In this document: piece after piece, positions 35,813 through 44,252 of the stretch
Layout of the letters: each line of letters starts with the position of its first letter
How positions within the stretch are numbered: position 1 is the stretch's first letter
Source: Kocuria sp. cx-455
GTDB lineage: Bacteria > Actinomycetota > Actinomycetes > Actinomycetales > Micrococcaceae
NCBI RefSeq assembly: GCF_014698015.1
Contig: NZ_JACXBS010000003.1
Span: 186,001 to 250,000, forward strand
DNA: 64,000 bases
Reading direction: 5' to 3'
The notes under the pieces: model-generated
The model's database searches: none
The model's input: the letters and a program-made list of their open reading frames with translations, nothing else
Told to the model about the DNA's origin: nothing
Program-made: the position numbers and the translations under genes

Positions 35813-35965
35813 GGCACCTCGCGTTGTCTCGGTCCGGTACAGGGATGGGAGTACCGGGGGTCCCAGGTTCGGGACGTCACAAGTTTATTCTGCGGGGCGG
35901 CCCATGCCTTTGTAGGGGTCCCACAATCCCGTGACGGGTTCTTTCACGTAGTCATTGCCGGTCAC

Positions 35966-36250
35966 TCAAGACCACGTGCCGGTGTTGATGCTCCATTCAC
36001 GCACGCTGTGGTCGGTCACGACACCCGCAATGACCAGCGGATCCTTAGCCAGGATGGCCCGGACCTCGTCCGCGCTCTCGGCCGAAAAGACGAGTAGGGC
36101 ACCGGCGGCGCCCCGGTCCGTGAAAGGCCCCGAGCCCATGATATTGCCCTGTTGCGCCAACTCGCCCAGGTAGGCGCGGTGAGCGGGGCGGTGTTCATTG
36201 AGGAGCTCCGTGGGGCCGCCGTAGGAGTAGGTCACTGCGAAAATGCTCAT
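35966..36250 (-). CDS. YCII-family protein
   Basis: A 94-residue dimeric alpha/beta-barrel protein of the YCII family. It contains the hallmark His-Asp environment: HRPAHRAYLGELAQQGNIMGSGP region (about residues 20-42), then ALLVFSAESADEVRAILAKDP and DHSVREW. Members are of uncertain enzymatic function, some with chlorite dismutase-like or dehydrochlorinase-like roles. GAAAGG precedes the ATG. It lies 153 bases upstream of accD on the same strand and divergent from birA. Confidence 0.9.
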   Translation of the reverse strand: MSIFAVTYSYGGPTELLNEHRPAHRAYLGELAQQGNIMGSGPFTDRGAAGALLVFSAESADEVRAILAKDPLVIAGVVTDHSVREWSINTGTWS

Positions 36251-36289
36251 GGTTGCCTTTCACCGGCATTATGTTGGGTTGCTTCCGTT

Positions 36290-36326
36290 CAGCTTATGCC
36301 CCGACAGCGGCGGTAGACATAAGCTG
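36290..36326. promoter_or_regulatory. Symmetric divergent promoter/operator between the YCII gene and birA
   Basis: CAGCTTATG (36290-36298) and CATAAGCTG (36318-36326) are perfect inverted 9-mers with 19 bases between. Each contains TAAGCT, a TANNNT -10 facing its own gene. They are either twin -10 elements of back-to-back promoters or the half-sites of one operator. Confidence 0.4.
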
Positions 36327-36367
36327 GGAAATAACGACATATCCGTCCCCTCGAAGGAGCCACCCGC

Positions 36368-37303
36368 ATGGACCCCACTGCCCTGGAACCGGCAGCGGAT
36401 TTCCGCGCTGACCAGTTGCAGTCCTCGCTTGCGGACTCCGGGTTTTCCTCCGTGACCGTGTTGGACCGGGTCGACTCCACCAATCGGTGGCTCGCCGAGT
36501 TGACGCGAGAGGGCGGGGGTGCGGAACTGCGCGCCGTGGTCACGGGTTTTCAAAGCGCGGGCAAGGGTCGCCTGGACCGGCAATGGTTCACCCCGCCGGG
36601 GGTGGCGCTCACCTTTTCCGTGGCGTGCTCGCCCCATACCCCAGCAGGTGAACCCTGGCCCGTGGAATACGTGCCGTGGCTGACGCTGATCATGGCGCAC
36701 AGTGTCACGCATGTGGTGCGGAACCTCGTGGGTGTTCCCGCGGTGATCAAGTGGCCCAATGATGTCTTGGTGGACTCGCGCAAGGTCTGTGGTGTGTTGG
36801 CTTCGCTGGTCTCCCCTCCGGACGGTTCCGCACCCAGCGCGGTGGTGGGTGCGGGCTTGAACGTGAGTCAGCGTCACCTTCCGGTTCCAGCCGCTACGTC
36901 GCTGCTCCTGGAGGCCGGTGACGCCGCGGCCGTACCCGGCCGACAGGCACTGCTCACCGAGATCCTGCGCGAGTTCGCCCGCTGCTATCACCGAGTAAGT
37001 GTGGACCCCGGTGCCGAACTCGGACCGGGAGGTGACGTGCGCGCTCTCCTCGAATCGGAAGTGGACACCCTGGGGCGCCGCGTGGCACTGCATTTACCCG
37101 GCTCCACCGTGCCGGAACAGGCGGTGGCCGAGGGCCTGGGGACATCGGGCGAGTTGCTCGTGCGCGGCCACGACGGCGCCGCGCGCGCGTTGTCCGCCGG
37201 CGACGTCGTGCATGTGCGGCCTACACCCGGTGAGCCCCGAACCGCGGCCGAGCAACGCGCGATCCACGCGATCCGGGACGTCACCGCGGGTGACCGGGCA
37301 TGA
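36368..37303 (+). CDS. birA: Biotin--[acetyl-CoA-carboxylase] ligase
   Basis: Attaches biotin to the lysine of the carboxylase carrier domain via biotinyl-AMP. The 311 residues lack the N-terminal helix-turn-helix of repressor-type BirA, so this is a group I, non-regulatory ligase. Motifs: the biotin-binding DSTNRWL, GKGRLDRQWFTPPGVALTFS, the catalytic KWPNDVLVDSRKVCGVL, and VVGAGLNV. AAGGAG precedes the ATG. It starts an operon of four genes joined by short overlaps. In mycobacteria birA also lies beside accD5 and a PH-like membrane protein gene. Confidence 0.95.
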   Translation: MDPTALEPAADFRADQLQSSLADSGFSSVTVLDRVDSTNRWLAELTREGGGAELRAVVTGFQSAGKGRLDRQWFTPPGVALTFSVACSPHTPAGEPWPVEYVPWLTLIMAHSVTHVVRNLVGVPAVIKWPNDVLVDSRKVCGVLASLVSPPDGSAPSAVVGAGLNVSQRHLPVPAATSLLLEAGDAAAVPGRQALLTEILREFARCYHRVSVDPGAELGPGGDVRALLESEVDTLGRRVALHLPGSTVPEQAVAEGLGTSGELLVRGHDGAARALSAGDVVHVRPTPGEPRTAAEQRAIHAIRDVTAGDRA

Positions 37304-37893
37304 GAAGCAAGAACCGTCTGGTGCTCGGGTCGGGTGAGGAAACCATTGTCGCCACCAGGGCCCACCCCGTGAGACTGGTGGGGCCGGCCGTGATCGCGTG
37401 GGGCACAGTGTTGATGTATTCGGCGCTGCACCGACTGCTGGACTTGATTTGGCGGCCCTCCGAAGCACCCTGGACCACCCTGCATTCGCTGGTGGGGTGG
37501 CTCATTACCCTTGCCGCGCTGTGGGTGGCGTACCGGTATGTGTTGCTGCCGGCGTGGCGCTGGTTGCGCACCGTGTTCGTCCTGACCAATCAGCGGCTGG
37601 CCCTGACCGGTCCGCCCGCCAAGGACGGCGTGGTGGCCCTGCCGTTGGGCGCGTTGCGCAGTGCACGCGTGGTGGCGCCCACCGGGGTGTTCGCCATGCT
37701 GACACGCGGAGTGGACCGTGGAACGGTCATTGCGGACTTCGGAGCGCTGGGCGGCCTCAAACTGGCGGCCTGCCCGCAACCGGACGCCATGGTAGATCTG
37801 GTCCAACAGTCCGGACGGCGCGCTGGCAATTACAGTAGTTCTGGCACCAGCACATCACCGAGAAGCAGTTTTCAAGGAGGGCCGCGTGGCTGA
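37300..37893 (+). CDS. PH-domain (bPH2-type) membrane protein
   Basis: A 197-residue membrane protein. Two hydrophobic helices (LVGPAVIAWGTVLMYSAL, about 27-44, and LVGWLITLAALWVAYRYVLL, about 64-83) are followed by a bacterial PH-like beta domain beginning FVLTNQRLALTG and including LGALRSARVV. The C-terminus is low-complexity Ser/Gly. The start overlaps birA by four bases (ATGA) and its end overlaps the cyclase gene by eight bases, so all are co-translated. M. tuberculosis carries a similar protein next to birA (Rv3278c). Role unknown. Confidence 0.85.
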   Translation: MRSKNRLVLGSGEETIVATRAHPVRLVGPAVIAWGTVLMYSALHRLLDLIWRPSEAPWTTLHSLVGWLITLAALWVAYRYVLLPAWRWLRTVFVLTNQRLALTGPPAKDGVVALPLGALRSARVVAPTGVFAMLTRGVDRGTVIADFGALGGLKLAACPQPDAMVDLVQQSGRRAGNYSSSGTSTSPRSSFQGGPRG

Positions 37894-39046
37894 AGACCCC
37901 AACGACCGCTCAGACCAGCCCGTGGTCGGTCCCCAGACCGAGCAGATCAACCTCAATCTCCACAACCCGGTGCAGTCCAATCTGTACGGGTCGGAGGAGT
38001 CCAAAGCGGCCGTCAAGAACCTCGATGAGCTACTGCTGGGCTCCGAGCGCAACCTCAAACGCCGCGAGACCGCACATGCTGCGGAACTGTCCACCGCCTC
38101 CGCGCGGAAAATCTGGCGTGCCCTGGGGTTCCCCAATCTCAGCGATGACGAGGTGTACTTCACCCAGGAGGACGTCCGGGCGCTGCGCGTTGTCTCCGAC
38201 CTGGTGCAGCGGGACAAATTGTCCGAGGAAGCGGCGTTGTCCCTGGCCCGCTCGGTTGCCCAGTTGTCCGACCGCATGGTCGTGTGGCAGATCGAGGCGC
38301 TCGTCGAGGACATGGTGGCTCACCAGGGCATGACGGACGCCCAGGCGCGGCGCGAACTGCTCCGCGTGCTTCCCGAGATGGTGGATCCGCTCAAGAAACT
38401 GCTCGACTATTCGTGGCGTCGACAATTGTCGGCCGCCGTGCAGCGGCTCGCGATGCGCGGGGAACGCGCCGACGGGTCCACGGAGAGTTTGGGCGAGCAC
38501 GGTACGGACGTGGGCGGCTCGTCGCTTCCGCTGGCTCGCGGCGTGGGGTTCGCGGACCTGGTCTCCTATACCTCTCTGTCGCGGCAGATGAACGAGCGCA
38601 CCCTGGCCAACCTGGTGCAGCGATTCGAGAAGCGCTGCGCGGAAATCATTTCCATGGGCGGGGGCCGGGTGATCAAGACCATTGGTGACGAGGTCATGTT
38701 CCTGTCCGAGACCCCGCAGGGCGGTGCCCAGATCTCTCTGGCGTTGGCCAGGCTGATCAAGAACGACCCGCTCCTCCCGCAGGCCCGCGTGGCTTTCGTG
38801 TGGGGTCGCGTGCTGCCCCGGTTGGGTGACCTGTACGGGCCCACCGTGAACCTGGCGTCCCGGTTGGTGGCGCTGACCGATCCCGGAGGAGTGGTGGTGG
38901 ATGCGTCCACGGCCTCCGTGTTGACCAATGACAACAGGTTCGTCCTGACGCCCCAGCCCTCTCGGAACGTGCGCGGTTTCGGTGACGTGCAGCCGGTGTC
39001 CCTGACTCAGGGCGAGGGCCCGCGACTGGAAGACGAGGACGAATGA
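37886..39046 (+). CDS. Class III adenylate/guanylate cyclase with N-terminal regulatory domain
   Basis: A 386-residue soluble protein predicted to make cAMP. The first about 200 residues are helical and match the regulatory region of mycobacterial Rv2212-like cyclases (ARKIWRALGFPN..., DVRALRVVSDLV). The catalytic domain starts near residue 215: FADLVSYTSLS with a metal-binding Asp, MGGGRVIKTIGDEVMFL with the second Asp and the purine-binding Lys, and LYGPTVNLASRLV with the transition-state Asn and Arg. GTG start with AAGGAGG upstream, inside the previous gene. The PP2C gene overlaps its stop by four bases. Confidence 0.9.
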   Translation: MAEDPNDRSDQPVVGPQTEQINLNLHNPVQSNLYGSEESKAAVKNLDELLLGSERNLKRRETAHAAELSTASARKIWRALGFPNLSDDEVYFTQEDVRALRVVSDLVQRDKLSEEAALSLARSVAQLSDRMVVWQIEALVEDMVAHQGMTDAQARRELLRVLPEMVDPLKKLLDYSWRRQLSAAVQRLAMRGERADGSTESLGEHGTDVGGSSLPLARGVGFADLVSYTSLSRQMNERTLANLVQRFEKRCAEIISMGGGRVIKTIGDEVMFLSETPQGGAQISLALARLIKNDPLLPQARVAFVWGRVLPRLGDLYGPTVNLASRLVALTDPGGVVVDASTASVLTNDNRFVLTPQPSRNVRGFGDVQPVSLTQGEGPRLEDEDE

Positions 39047-39960
39047 GCAGCTCGCTGGCCATCCGATCGGGCGGTGTCACCGATCGAGGGCTGCGGAGGG
39101 AATCCAACGAGGATGCCCTGGTCGTCACCGACACCATGCTTGCCGTGGCGGACGGCATGGGTGGCCACGAGGCCGGCGAGGTCGCGAGTGCGTTGTGCGT
39201 GTCCACGCTCGGCTCGTCGGAGTTGTTCACGCTCGAGAACTTCATGGACTATCAGATCGTGGAGCCCGAACCCGGCTTGGACGTGTCCCGGTTCCGCGCG
39301 ACGATCGATCGTCAGCTCAAGCTCGATCCCGATGTGCCCAATGAAGCCCTGGGTGCCGTGCATCGTTTGCGGTCCGTGCTGTGGGAAGCCGATCAGGCGA
39401 TTCAGGCCCAGTGCGGTACCCGCGCGGGAACGACCGTCACCGGCGCGTGGCTGGTGTGCATTGCGGGGCAGTGGCTGTGGCTCATTTTCAACGTGGGGGA
39501 CTCCCGCACGTACGAGTTGACCGGCCCGCCCGTGGGTGAGCGCCCCACCGACCCCGAGCACCCCGTGGGCGTGGCCCAGTTGACCGTGGATCATTCCGAG
39601 GTTCAATACTTGGTCTCCATCGGTCAACTCACCCCGGCCCAGGCCCTCGTTCATCCGCGGCGCAACGTGATCACCCGGGCCCTGGGCACCGGTCAGGTGT
39701 GGGAACCGGACGTCATTGTGATCCCGGCGCGTCCGGGACAGCGCCTGCTGATGTGCTCGGACGGTCTCACCGGTGAGCTCTCACCGGCGCACATCGCCCG
39801 GGTGCTCCACGCCGTGCACCATCCCAAGGAGGCCGCGGACGTCCTGTTGCAGGCGGCGCTGCGAACCGGAGGCAGGGACAATGTGACGTTGATCGTGGCG
39901 GATGTCCTCCAGGCGGACGATCCCCGGCTCACCACGGGCACCATCAATCACATCAACTAG
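39043..39960 (+). CDS. PP2C-family Ser/Thr protein phosphatase
   Basis: A 305-residue soluble PPM phosphatase. Metal and phosphate ligands are visible in RRESNEDALVV, VADGMGGHEAGE, NVGDSRTY, LLMCSDGLTGEL and GGRDNVTLIVAD, so it should be active. An insert of about 50 residues follows the second motif, between SSELFTLENF and the AGTTVTGAW strand. There is no membrane anchor, unlike PstP, the housekeeping phosphatase. Its start overlaps the cyclase gene (ATGA), implying coupled production of a cyclase and a phosphatase. A strong hairpin follows. Confidence 0.92.
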   Translation: MSSSLAIRSGGVTDRGLRRESNEDALVVTDTMLAVADGMGGHEAGEVASALCVSTLGSSELFTLENFMDYQIVEPEPGLDVSRFRATIDRQLKLDPDVPNEALGAVHRLRSVLWEADQAIQAQCGTRAGTTVTGAWLVCIAGQWLWLIFNVGDSRTYELTGPPVGERPTDPEHPVGVAQLTVDHSEVQYLVSIGQLTPAQALVHPRRNVITRALGTGQVWEPDVIVIPARPGQRLLMCSDGLTGELSPAHIARVLHAVHHPKEAADVLLQAALRTGGRDNVTLIVADVLQADDPRLTTGTINHIN

Positions 39961-39969
39961 TTTTCAGAC

Positions 39970-40010
39970 TGCCGACGCCGCCCGCGCGAGTCTCGCGGGC
40001 GGCGTCGGCA
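39970..40010. terminator. Convergent terminator between the PP2C and acyl-CoA oxidase genes
   Basis: A perfect 17-bp stem (39970-39986 with 39994-40010, loop CGAGTCT) sits between two convergent stops at 39960 and 40026. On the minus strand CTGAAAAC follows; the plus side has no T-run. Confidence 0.75.
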
Positions 40011-40025
40011 CGCGGACGGTTCGGC

Positions 40026-42137
40026 CTATGCGTGGTGACCCCGGGTTTCCGCCTTGGGGTCGCGGGCGGGTTTGGCCTCCTTAGCGGGGGCGTCGCCGCT
40101 GGCGCGCAGGCGGCGGAAGTACTCGTCCGCCTCCTGTTGACGCTCCTCTTCCACGGTTCCGGCGATCTCCGCGCGCAGCAGCTCTGAGCTCAGGCCGAAG
40201 GAGTCCACGAGCTCCAGGGAATAGGGGCGCAGCCGGGAGATCAGCCGGTTCACGTAGCTCTGCAGGGCGCGACCGCGGCGCATCGAGAGTCGGCCGTAGG
40301 CCAGGTACCAACCCAGGTTCTCCTCGAGCAGGTGCAGGCCGAACAGGTCACGCAACCATGTGAGGACCCGTTTGGTGCCGGGGTCCTGGATTCTCTCGAG
40401 CCCCTCGGTGAACGCCTCCCACTGCAGCAACTGGGCGTGGGAGCGGGCGGCTTCGATCAGGCGATGTTGATTGTTGTTGAACGCCTCCGCCTGTTCCTTC
40501 TTGGGCTTGCGGGCCACGGCGCGCATCTCGTCCGCGACGTCCTCGATGATGGTTTCCACGCGGTCCATCAGCAAGGCGCGCTGGGCGGCGGGATCGCGCA
40601 GTGCATTGACCGATTTGCGGGCGTCACCGGTGTCCGTGAAGGCCTGGGTGAGCTTGCGCAAACCGGAACGGTTGAAACCGGCCTCGGTGGCGCGATCGGC
40701 CACGTAGCGGGCCATCACACCCACGTCAGCATTCTTGAACTCGTCCGAGTAATCGGCGAGCAGGCGCTTGGCCACCAGCTGTAGCAGAACCGTGTTGTCA
40801 CCCTCGAAGGTCGCGTAGATATCGAGGTCCGCCCGCAACTGCGGGATGCGGTTCTTGGCCATGAAGCCGGCGCCACCGCACGCCTCACGGGCCTCCTGCA
40901 GGGTGGCCAGTGCGCTCCAGGTGGACATCGATTTGAAGGCCGCGGCCAGGGTCTCCAAGTCCTGGCGATTGCCGTCCGAGTCGTCCTCGCCGGAGAAGAC
41001 CTCGTGGAACTTGTCGAGCAACTGCTGGTGGGCGAAGATCATCGCGTAGGTCTCCGCAATACGCGGGATCAACCGGCGTTGGTGCTGCTGGTAGTCCAGC
41101 AGGGTCTGCTCGCGGATGTCCGAGTCGGTGTTGAACTGACGGCGCTGCTCCGCATACCGAACGGCAATGGTGAGCGCCATCTGATTGGCGAGTGTCGCGG
41201 CACCGTCCAGGGACACACGCCCCTGCACCAGGGTGCCGATCATCGTGAAGAAACGGCGGCCCGGGGAGGCAATGGGGGAGGAGTAGTCACCGTTCTCATC
41301 CACAGCCCCGTACTTGTTGAGCAGGTTGCTGCGAGGCACGCGCACGTGTGTGAAGTGCAGGCGACCGTTGTCCACACCGTTGAGACCACCCTTGCGGCCG
41401 TCGTCCTCACCGCCCACTCCGGGCAGGAACTCACCGTTGTCATCGCGGAGGGGAACGTACAGACAGTGCACGCCGTGGTTGGTGCCCTTGACGATCAATT
41501 GCGCGAAGACCACGGCGGCCCTGCCGTGCACCGCCGCGTTACCCAGGTAGTCCTTCCACGCGGCCTTGAACGGTGTGTGGATCTCGAACTCGTCGGTCTC
41601 GGGGAGATACGTGGCGGTCGTGCCGATGGAAGCCACATCGGAACCGTGTCCGATCTCCGTCATAGCGAACACGCCGGGAGTGTTCAGATTGAGGATGTCA
41701 GGGAGCCACTTGAGGTGGTGCTCCTTGGAACCCAGGTTGAGCACGGCCGAACCGAACAGGCCCCACTGCACGCCAGACTTGATCTGAAGGGACGGGTCGG
41801 CGAGCACGAGTTCTTCGAACGCGGAGACATTGGCGCCGGGGCTGTTGGAACCGCCCAGGTACTCGGGCATGCCCGCCAGTGCCGTGCCGGCGTCGCGAAG
41901 GATCCTGACCTGCTCGAAGGTGAGCTCGCGCTGGTCCTCGAACGTCAAGTTGTGATTGCTATGCAGGCGGGGATCCAGGGCGCGCTCGCGAGCGGCCTTG
42001 CGCGCCTCTGGCCAGCGGCCCAGTAGCACTTCGCCCAGACCGGCCACATCGATGTGGGTGGGCAGCGCGGCGTCCTCGGGGACCTGCGCCATCCGGTGGG
42101 TCGAGGGGTGGGTTTCGGGACGGGACGTGGTGGTCAT
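40026..42137 (-). CDS. Acyl-CoA oxidase / FadE-type acyl-CoA dehydrogenase
   Basis: A 703-residue flavoprotein catalysing the first oxidation of fatty acyl-CoA. The region around FAMTEIGHGSDVASIGTTATY is typical of acyl-CoA oxidases, and the FAD/ETF-fold segments VQGRVSLDGAATLANQMALTIAVRYAEQRRQF and AREACGGAGFMAKNRIPQLRADLDIYATFEGDN (positions about 305-335 and 425-455) are clear. Length and an extra C-terminal ACOX-like domain favour oxidase over dehydrogenase, so H2O2 may be produced. The ATG overlaps the tetR stop by four bases. In mycobacteria a FadE5 dehydrogenase occupies this place beside fadA2-fabG4-htdX. Confidence 0.9.
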   Translation of the reverse strand: MTTTSRPETHPSTHRMAQVPEDAALPTHIDVAGLGEVLLGRWPEARKAARERALDPRLHSNHNLTFEDQRELTFEQVRILRDAGTALAGMPEYLGGSNSPGANVSAFEELVLADPSLQIKSGVQWGLFGSAVLNLGSKEHHLKWLPDILNLNTPGVFAMTEIGHGSDVASIGTTATYLPETDEFEIHTPFKAAWKDYLGNAAVHGRAAVVFAQLIVKGTNHGVHCLYVPLRDDNGEFLPGVGGEDDGRKGGLNGVDNGRLHFTHVRVPRSNLLNKYGAVDENGDYSSPIASPGRRFFTMIGTLVQGRVSLDGAATLANQMALTIAVRYAEQRRQFNTDSDIREQTLLDYQQHQRRLIPRIAETYAMIFAHQQLLDKFHEVFSGEDDSDGNRQDLETLAAAFKSMSTWSALATLQEAREACGGAGFMAKNRIPQLRADLDIYATFEGDNTVLLQLVAKRLLADYSDEFKNADVGVMARYVADRATEAGFNRSGLRKLTQAFTDTGDARKSVNALRDPAAQRALLMDRVETIIEDVADEMRAVARKPKKEQAEAFNNNQHRLIEAARSHAQLLQWEAFTEGLERIQDPGTKRVLTWLRDLFGLHLLEENLGWYLAYGRLSMRRGRALQSYVNRLISRLRPYSLELVDSFGLSSELLRAEIAGTVEEERQQEADEYFRRLRASGDAPAKEAKPARDPKAETRGHHA

Positions 42138-42814
42138 TGTGACTCCTGAGGGGTTGTCCGGGAGGGATCGTCTTCCGCGGAGAATTCGGTGTAAGTGCCT
42201 GGCCGTAAGCCCTGAACGGCCCAGTCGGTAATGAGGCGACCCATGACGGTCCGGTCCGGTTTGTCGTCACCGTCGGGCAGGGCGAGCCAGGCTTCCCCGG
42301 CGCCCCGGACCATGCCCACGGTGGAGGCCGCCCAGCACTGCAGCAGCGCCGTGGGCATTGCTTGTTCACCCCGGTGCCGAATGTGCTGGTCCATGAGTAG
42401 TTGGCACACGGAGTCCAGGAACTGCTCGATGGCTGAATCCCCGTCCGCCGGGGCGGTCACCACAAAGCGGTAGACGTCCGCGGAGGCATCCACGGACTTC
42501 AGGTACTCCTTCACCAGGGCGTACACCGTGGCCGCGAACGAGTCCGCCTCGTGGGCCGCGGCCACCATGCGGGTTCGCATGCGCGTCACGAAGTATTCAC
42601 CCACGGCCGCTTGTACCCCGGACTTGTCCTTGAAATACCGGTAGAAAACGGACTTGGACGTCCCGCACGCGGTGGCGATCTCCTCCATGGAAATGCCGGC
42701 ACCGTGGGTGGCCACCGCATCGCGTGCGGCGGTGATCAATTCAATGCGTCGTTTGGCGCGGTGGCGCTGCCACCGCGAATTTCGACCATCAACGTTCTTC
42801 GAGACCTGTTTCAC
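42134..42814 (-). CDS. TetR-family regulator of the beta-oxidation module
   Basis: A 226-residue TetR-type repressor. The N-terminal DNA-binding domain reads RRIELITAARDAVATHG, then the helix-turn-helix MEEIATACGTSKSVFYRYFKDKSG (about residues 38-61). The C-terminal domain is a variable ligand-binding helix bundle. A much longer frame exists upstream, but it is antisense to the thiolase; the GTG at 42814 begins the protein. TACTCT ends seven bases before the GTG, and the palindrome GATAC-N5-GTATC covers this promoter, so the gene is probably leaderless and autorepressed. Translationally coupled to the acyl-CoA oxidase gene; a long-chain acyl-CoA is the likely effector. Confidence 0.88.
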   Translation of the reverse strand: MKQVSKNVDGRNSRWQRHRAKRRIELITAARDAVATHGAGISMEEIATACGTSKSVFYRYFKDKSGVQAAVGEYFVTRMRTRMVAAAHEADSFAATVYALVKEYLKSVDASADVYRFVVTAPADGDSAIEQFLDSVCQLLMDQHIRHRGEQAMPTALLQCWAASTVGMVRGAGEAWLALPDGDDKPDRTVMGRLITDWAVQGLRPGTYTEFSAEDDPSRTTPQESQ

Positions 42815-42838
42815 GATACCGAGAGTATCAGCTACTGT
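42810..42838 (+). promoter_or_regulatory. Shared operator and divergent promoters of the beta-oxidation module
   Basis: The palindrome GATACCGAGAGTATC (42815-42829) lies between TTCACG (42810-42815) and TACTGT (42833-42838), a 17-bp-spaced promoter for the thiolase gene. On the other strand the same palindrome covers the TACTCT -10 and start of tetR. One bound repressor could therefore silence both directions. Confidence 0.6.
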
Positions 42839-42886
42839 GGGTTTCAGGTGATTCACACCACAAAATGACCGAGGAGCAGCTCTTTC

Positions 42887-44212
42887 ATGGACAACAGCCA
42901 GCAGAACGCACAGCAGTCCCTTCGCCGTGCCGTAGTGGTCGCGGGTAACCGCATCCCGTTCGCTCGCGCGGGTGGTGCCTACGCGAGCGCCTCCAATCAG
43001 GACATGCTCACCGCCGCCATTGACGGGCTGGTGGCGCGCGCCGGAATCTCCGGCGAGCGGTTGGGCGCAGTGGCCGGTGGTGCCGTGCTCAAGCACTCCC
43101 GCGATTTCAACCTCACCCGCGAGGCCGTGCTGGGTTCCGCACTGGACCCCGCTACCCCGGCGTTCGATGTCCAAATGGCCTGTGCGACCGGGATGGAAAC
43201 CGTGAGCACCATTTCGAACAAGATCCGCACGGGTCAGATCGAGGCGGGTATCGCCGGTGGTGTGGACTCCGCCTCGGACGCGCCCATTGCCGTGAGTGAG
43301 GGGTTGCGCCGCGCGCTGCTGCAACTGCAGCGCGCCAAGACCACCACGCAGAAGCTCAAGGCGCTCAAGAACCTTCGCCCCGGCGACCTGGTGCCTTCCG
43401 CCCCCACCACGGGCGAACCCCGCACCGGACTGAGCATGGGAGAGCACCAGGCGTTGACCACCCAGCAGTGGGACGTGAGCCGTGAGGATCAGGACCACAT
43501 CGCGGCAGCTTCGCATCAGAATCTGGCCGCCGCCTACGATCGCGGGTTCTTCGACGACCTGGTGACCCCGTTCAAGGGTGTGTCCAGGGACAACAACATG
43601 CGCGCGGATTCCACCGTGGAGAAGCTGTCCACCCTGAAGCCCGTGTTCGGTAAGAAGCTCTCCGGCGAGGCCACCATGACCGCCGGTAACTCCACTCCGC
43701 TCACGGACGGCGCCTCCGCCGTATTGCTCACCAGCGAGGACTGGGCCGCCGAGCACCACCTGGCACCGCTGGCCGAGGTCGTCGATTCCGAGGCCGCCGC
43801 GGTGGATTTCGTCAGCGGCCACGAAGGCCTGCTCATGGCGCCGGCGTACGCCGTGCCCCGTTTGCTGGCCCGCCAGGGGGTGACCCTGCAGGACATGGAC
43901 CTCATCGAGATCCACGAGGCCTTTGCCTCCACCGTGCTGGCGATCATGGCCGCGTGGGAATCCGAGCAATTCTGCCGCGACCGGCTGGGCCTGTCCGAGC
44001 CGGTGGGCACGGTGGACCGTTCCAAGCTCAACGTCAATGGTTCCTCACTCGCGGCCGGTCACCCGTTCGCGGCGACCGGTGGTCGCATCGTGGCCTCCAC
44101 CGCCAAGGAACTGGCGGCCCGCGCCAAGGCCGAGGGCCGCCCGCAGACCGCGCTGATTTCGGTGTGCGCCGCCGGTGGTCAGGGCGTGGCCATGATCCTG
44201 CGTTCCGTCTAG
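42887..44212 (+). CDS. fadA: Acetyl-CoA C-acyltransferase (FadA2/FadI-like thiolase)
   Basis: The last step of beta-oxidation, splitting 3-ketoacyl-CoA with CoA. The 441 residues show the thiolase fold with the nucleophilic cysteine in DVQMACATGMETV, IEIHEAFASTVLA, the His motif NVNGSSLAAGHPFAATGGR and the second active-site cysteine in SVCAAGGQG. Its length and insert resemble the FadI/FadA2 group. GAGGAG precedes the ATG by ten bases. First gene of the plus-strand half of the divergent module; fabG4 follows 40 bases later. Confidence 0.94.
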   Translation: MDNSQQNAQQSLRRAVVVAGNRIPFARAGGAYASASNQDMLTAAIDGLVARAGISGERLGAVAGGAVLKHSRDFNLTREAVLGSALDPATPAFDVQMACATGMETVSTISNKIRTGQIEAGIAGGVDSASDAPIAVSEGLRRALLQLQRAKTTTQKLKALKNLRPGDLVPSAPTTGEPRTGLSMGEHQALTTQQWDVSREDQDHIAAASHQNLAAAYDRGFFDDLVTPFKGVSRDNNMRADSTVEKLSTLKPVFGKKLSGEATMTAGNSTPLTDGASAVLLTSEDWAAEHHLAPLAEVVDSEAAAVDFVSGHEGLLMAPAYAVPRLLARQGVTLQDMDLIEIHEAFASTVLAIMAAWESEQFCRDRLGLSEPVGTVDRSKLNVNGSSLAAGHPFAATGGRIVASTAKELAARAKAEGRPQTALISVCAAGGQGVAMILRSV

Positions 44213-44252
44213 GACGCGATCCCCGCAGATTCTCGATTGTCAGGAGCTTTGA

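Noticed and set aside
42815-43969. Reverse-strand open frame of 611 codons joining the TetR gene upstream
   Set aside because: The extra 385 codons are antisense to the thiolase and have His/Gly/Gln-rich, unnatural composition; the TetR domain starts at 42814.
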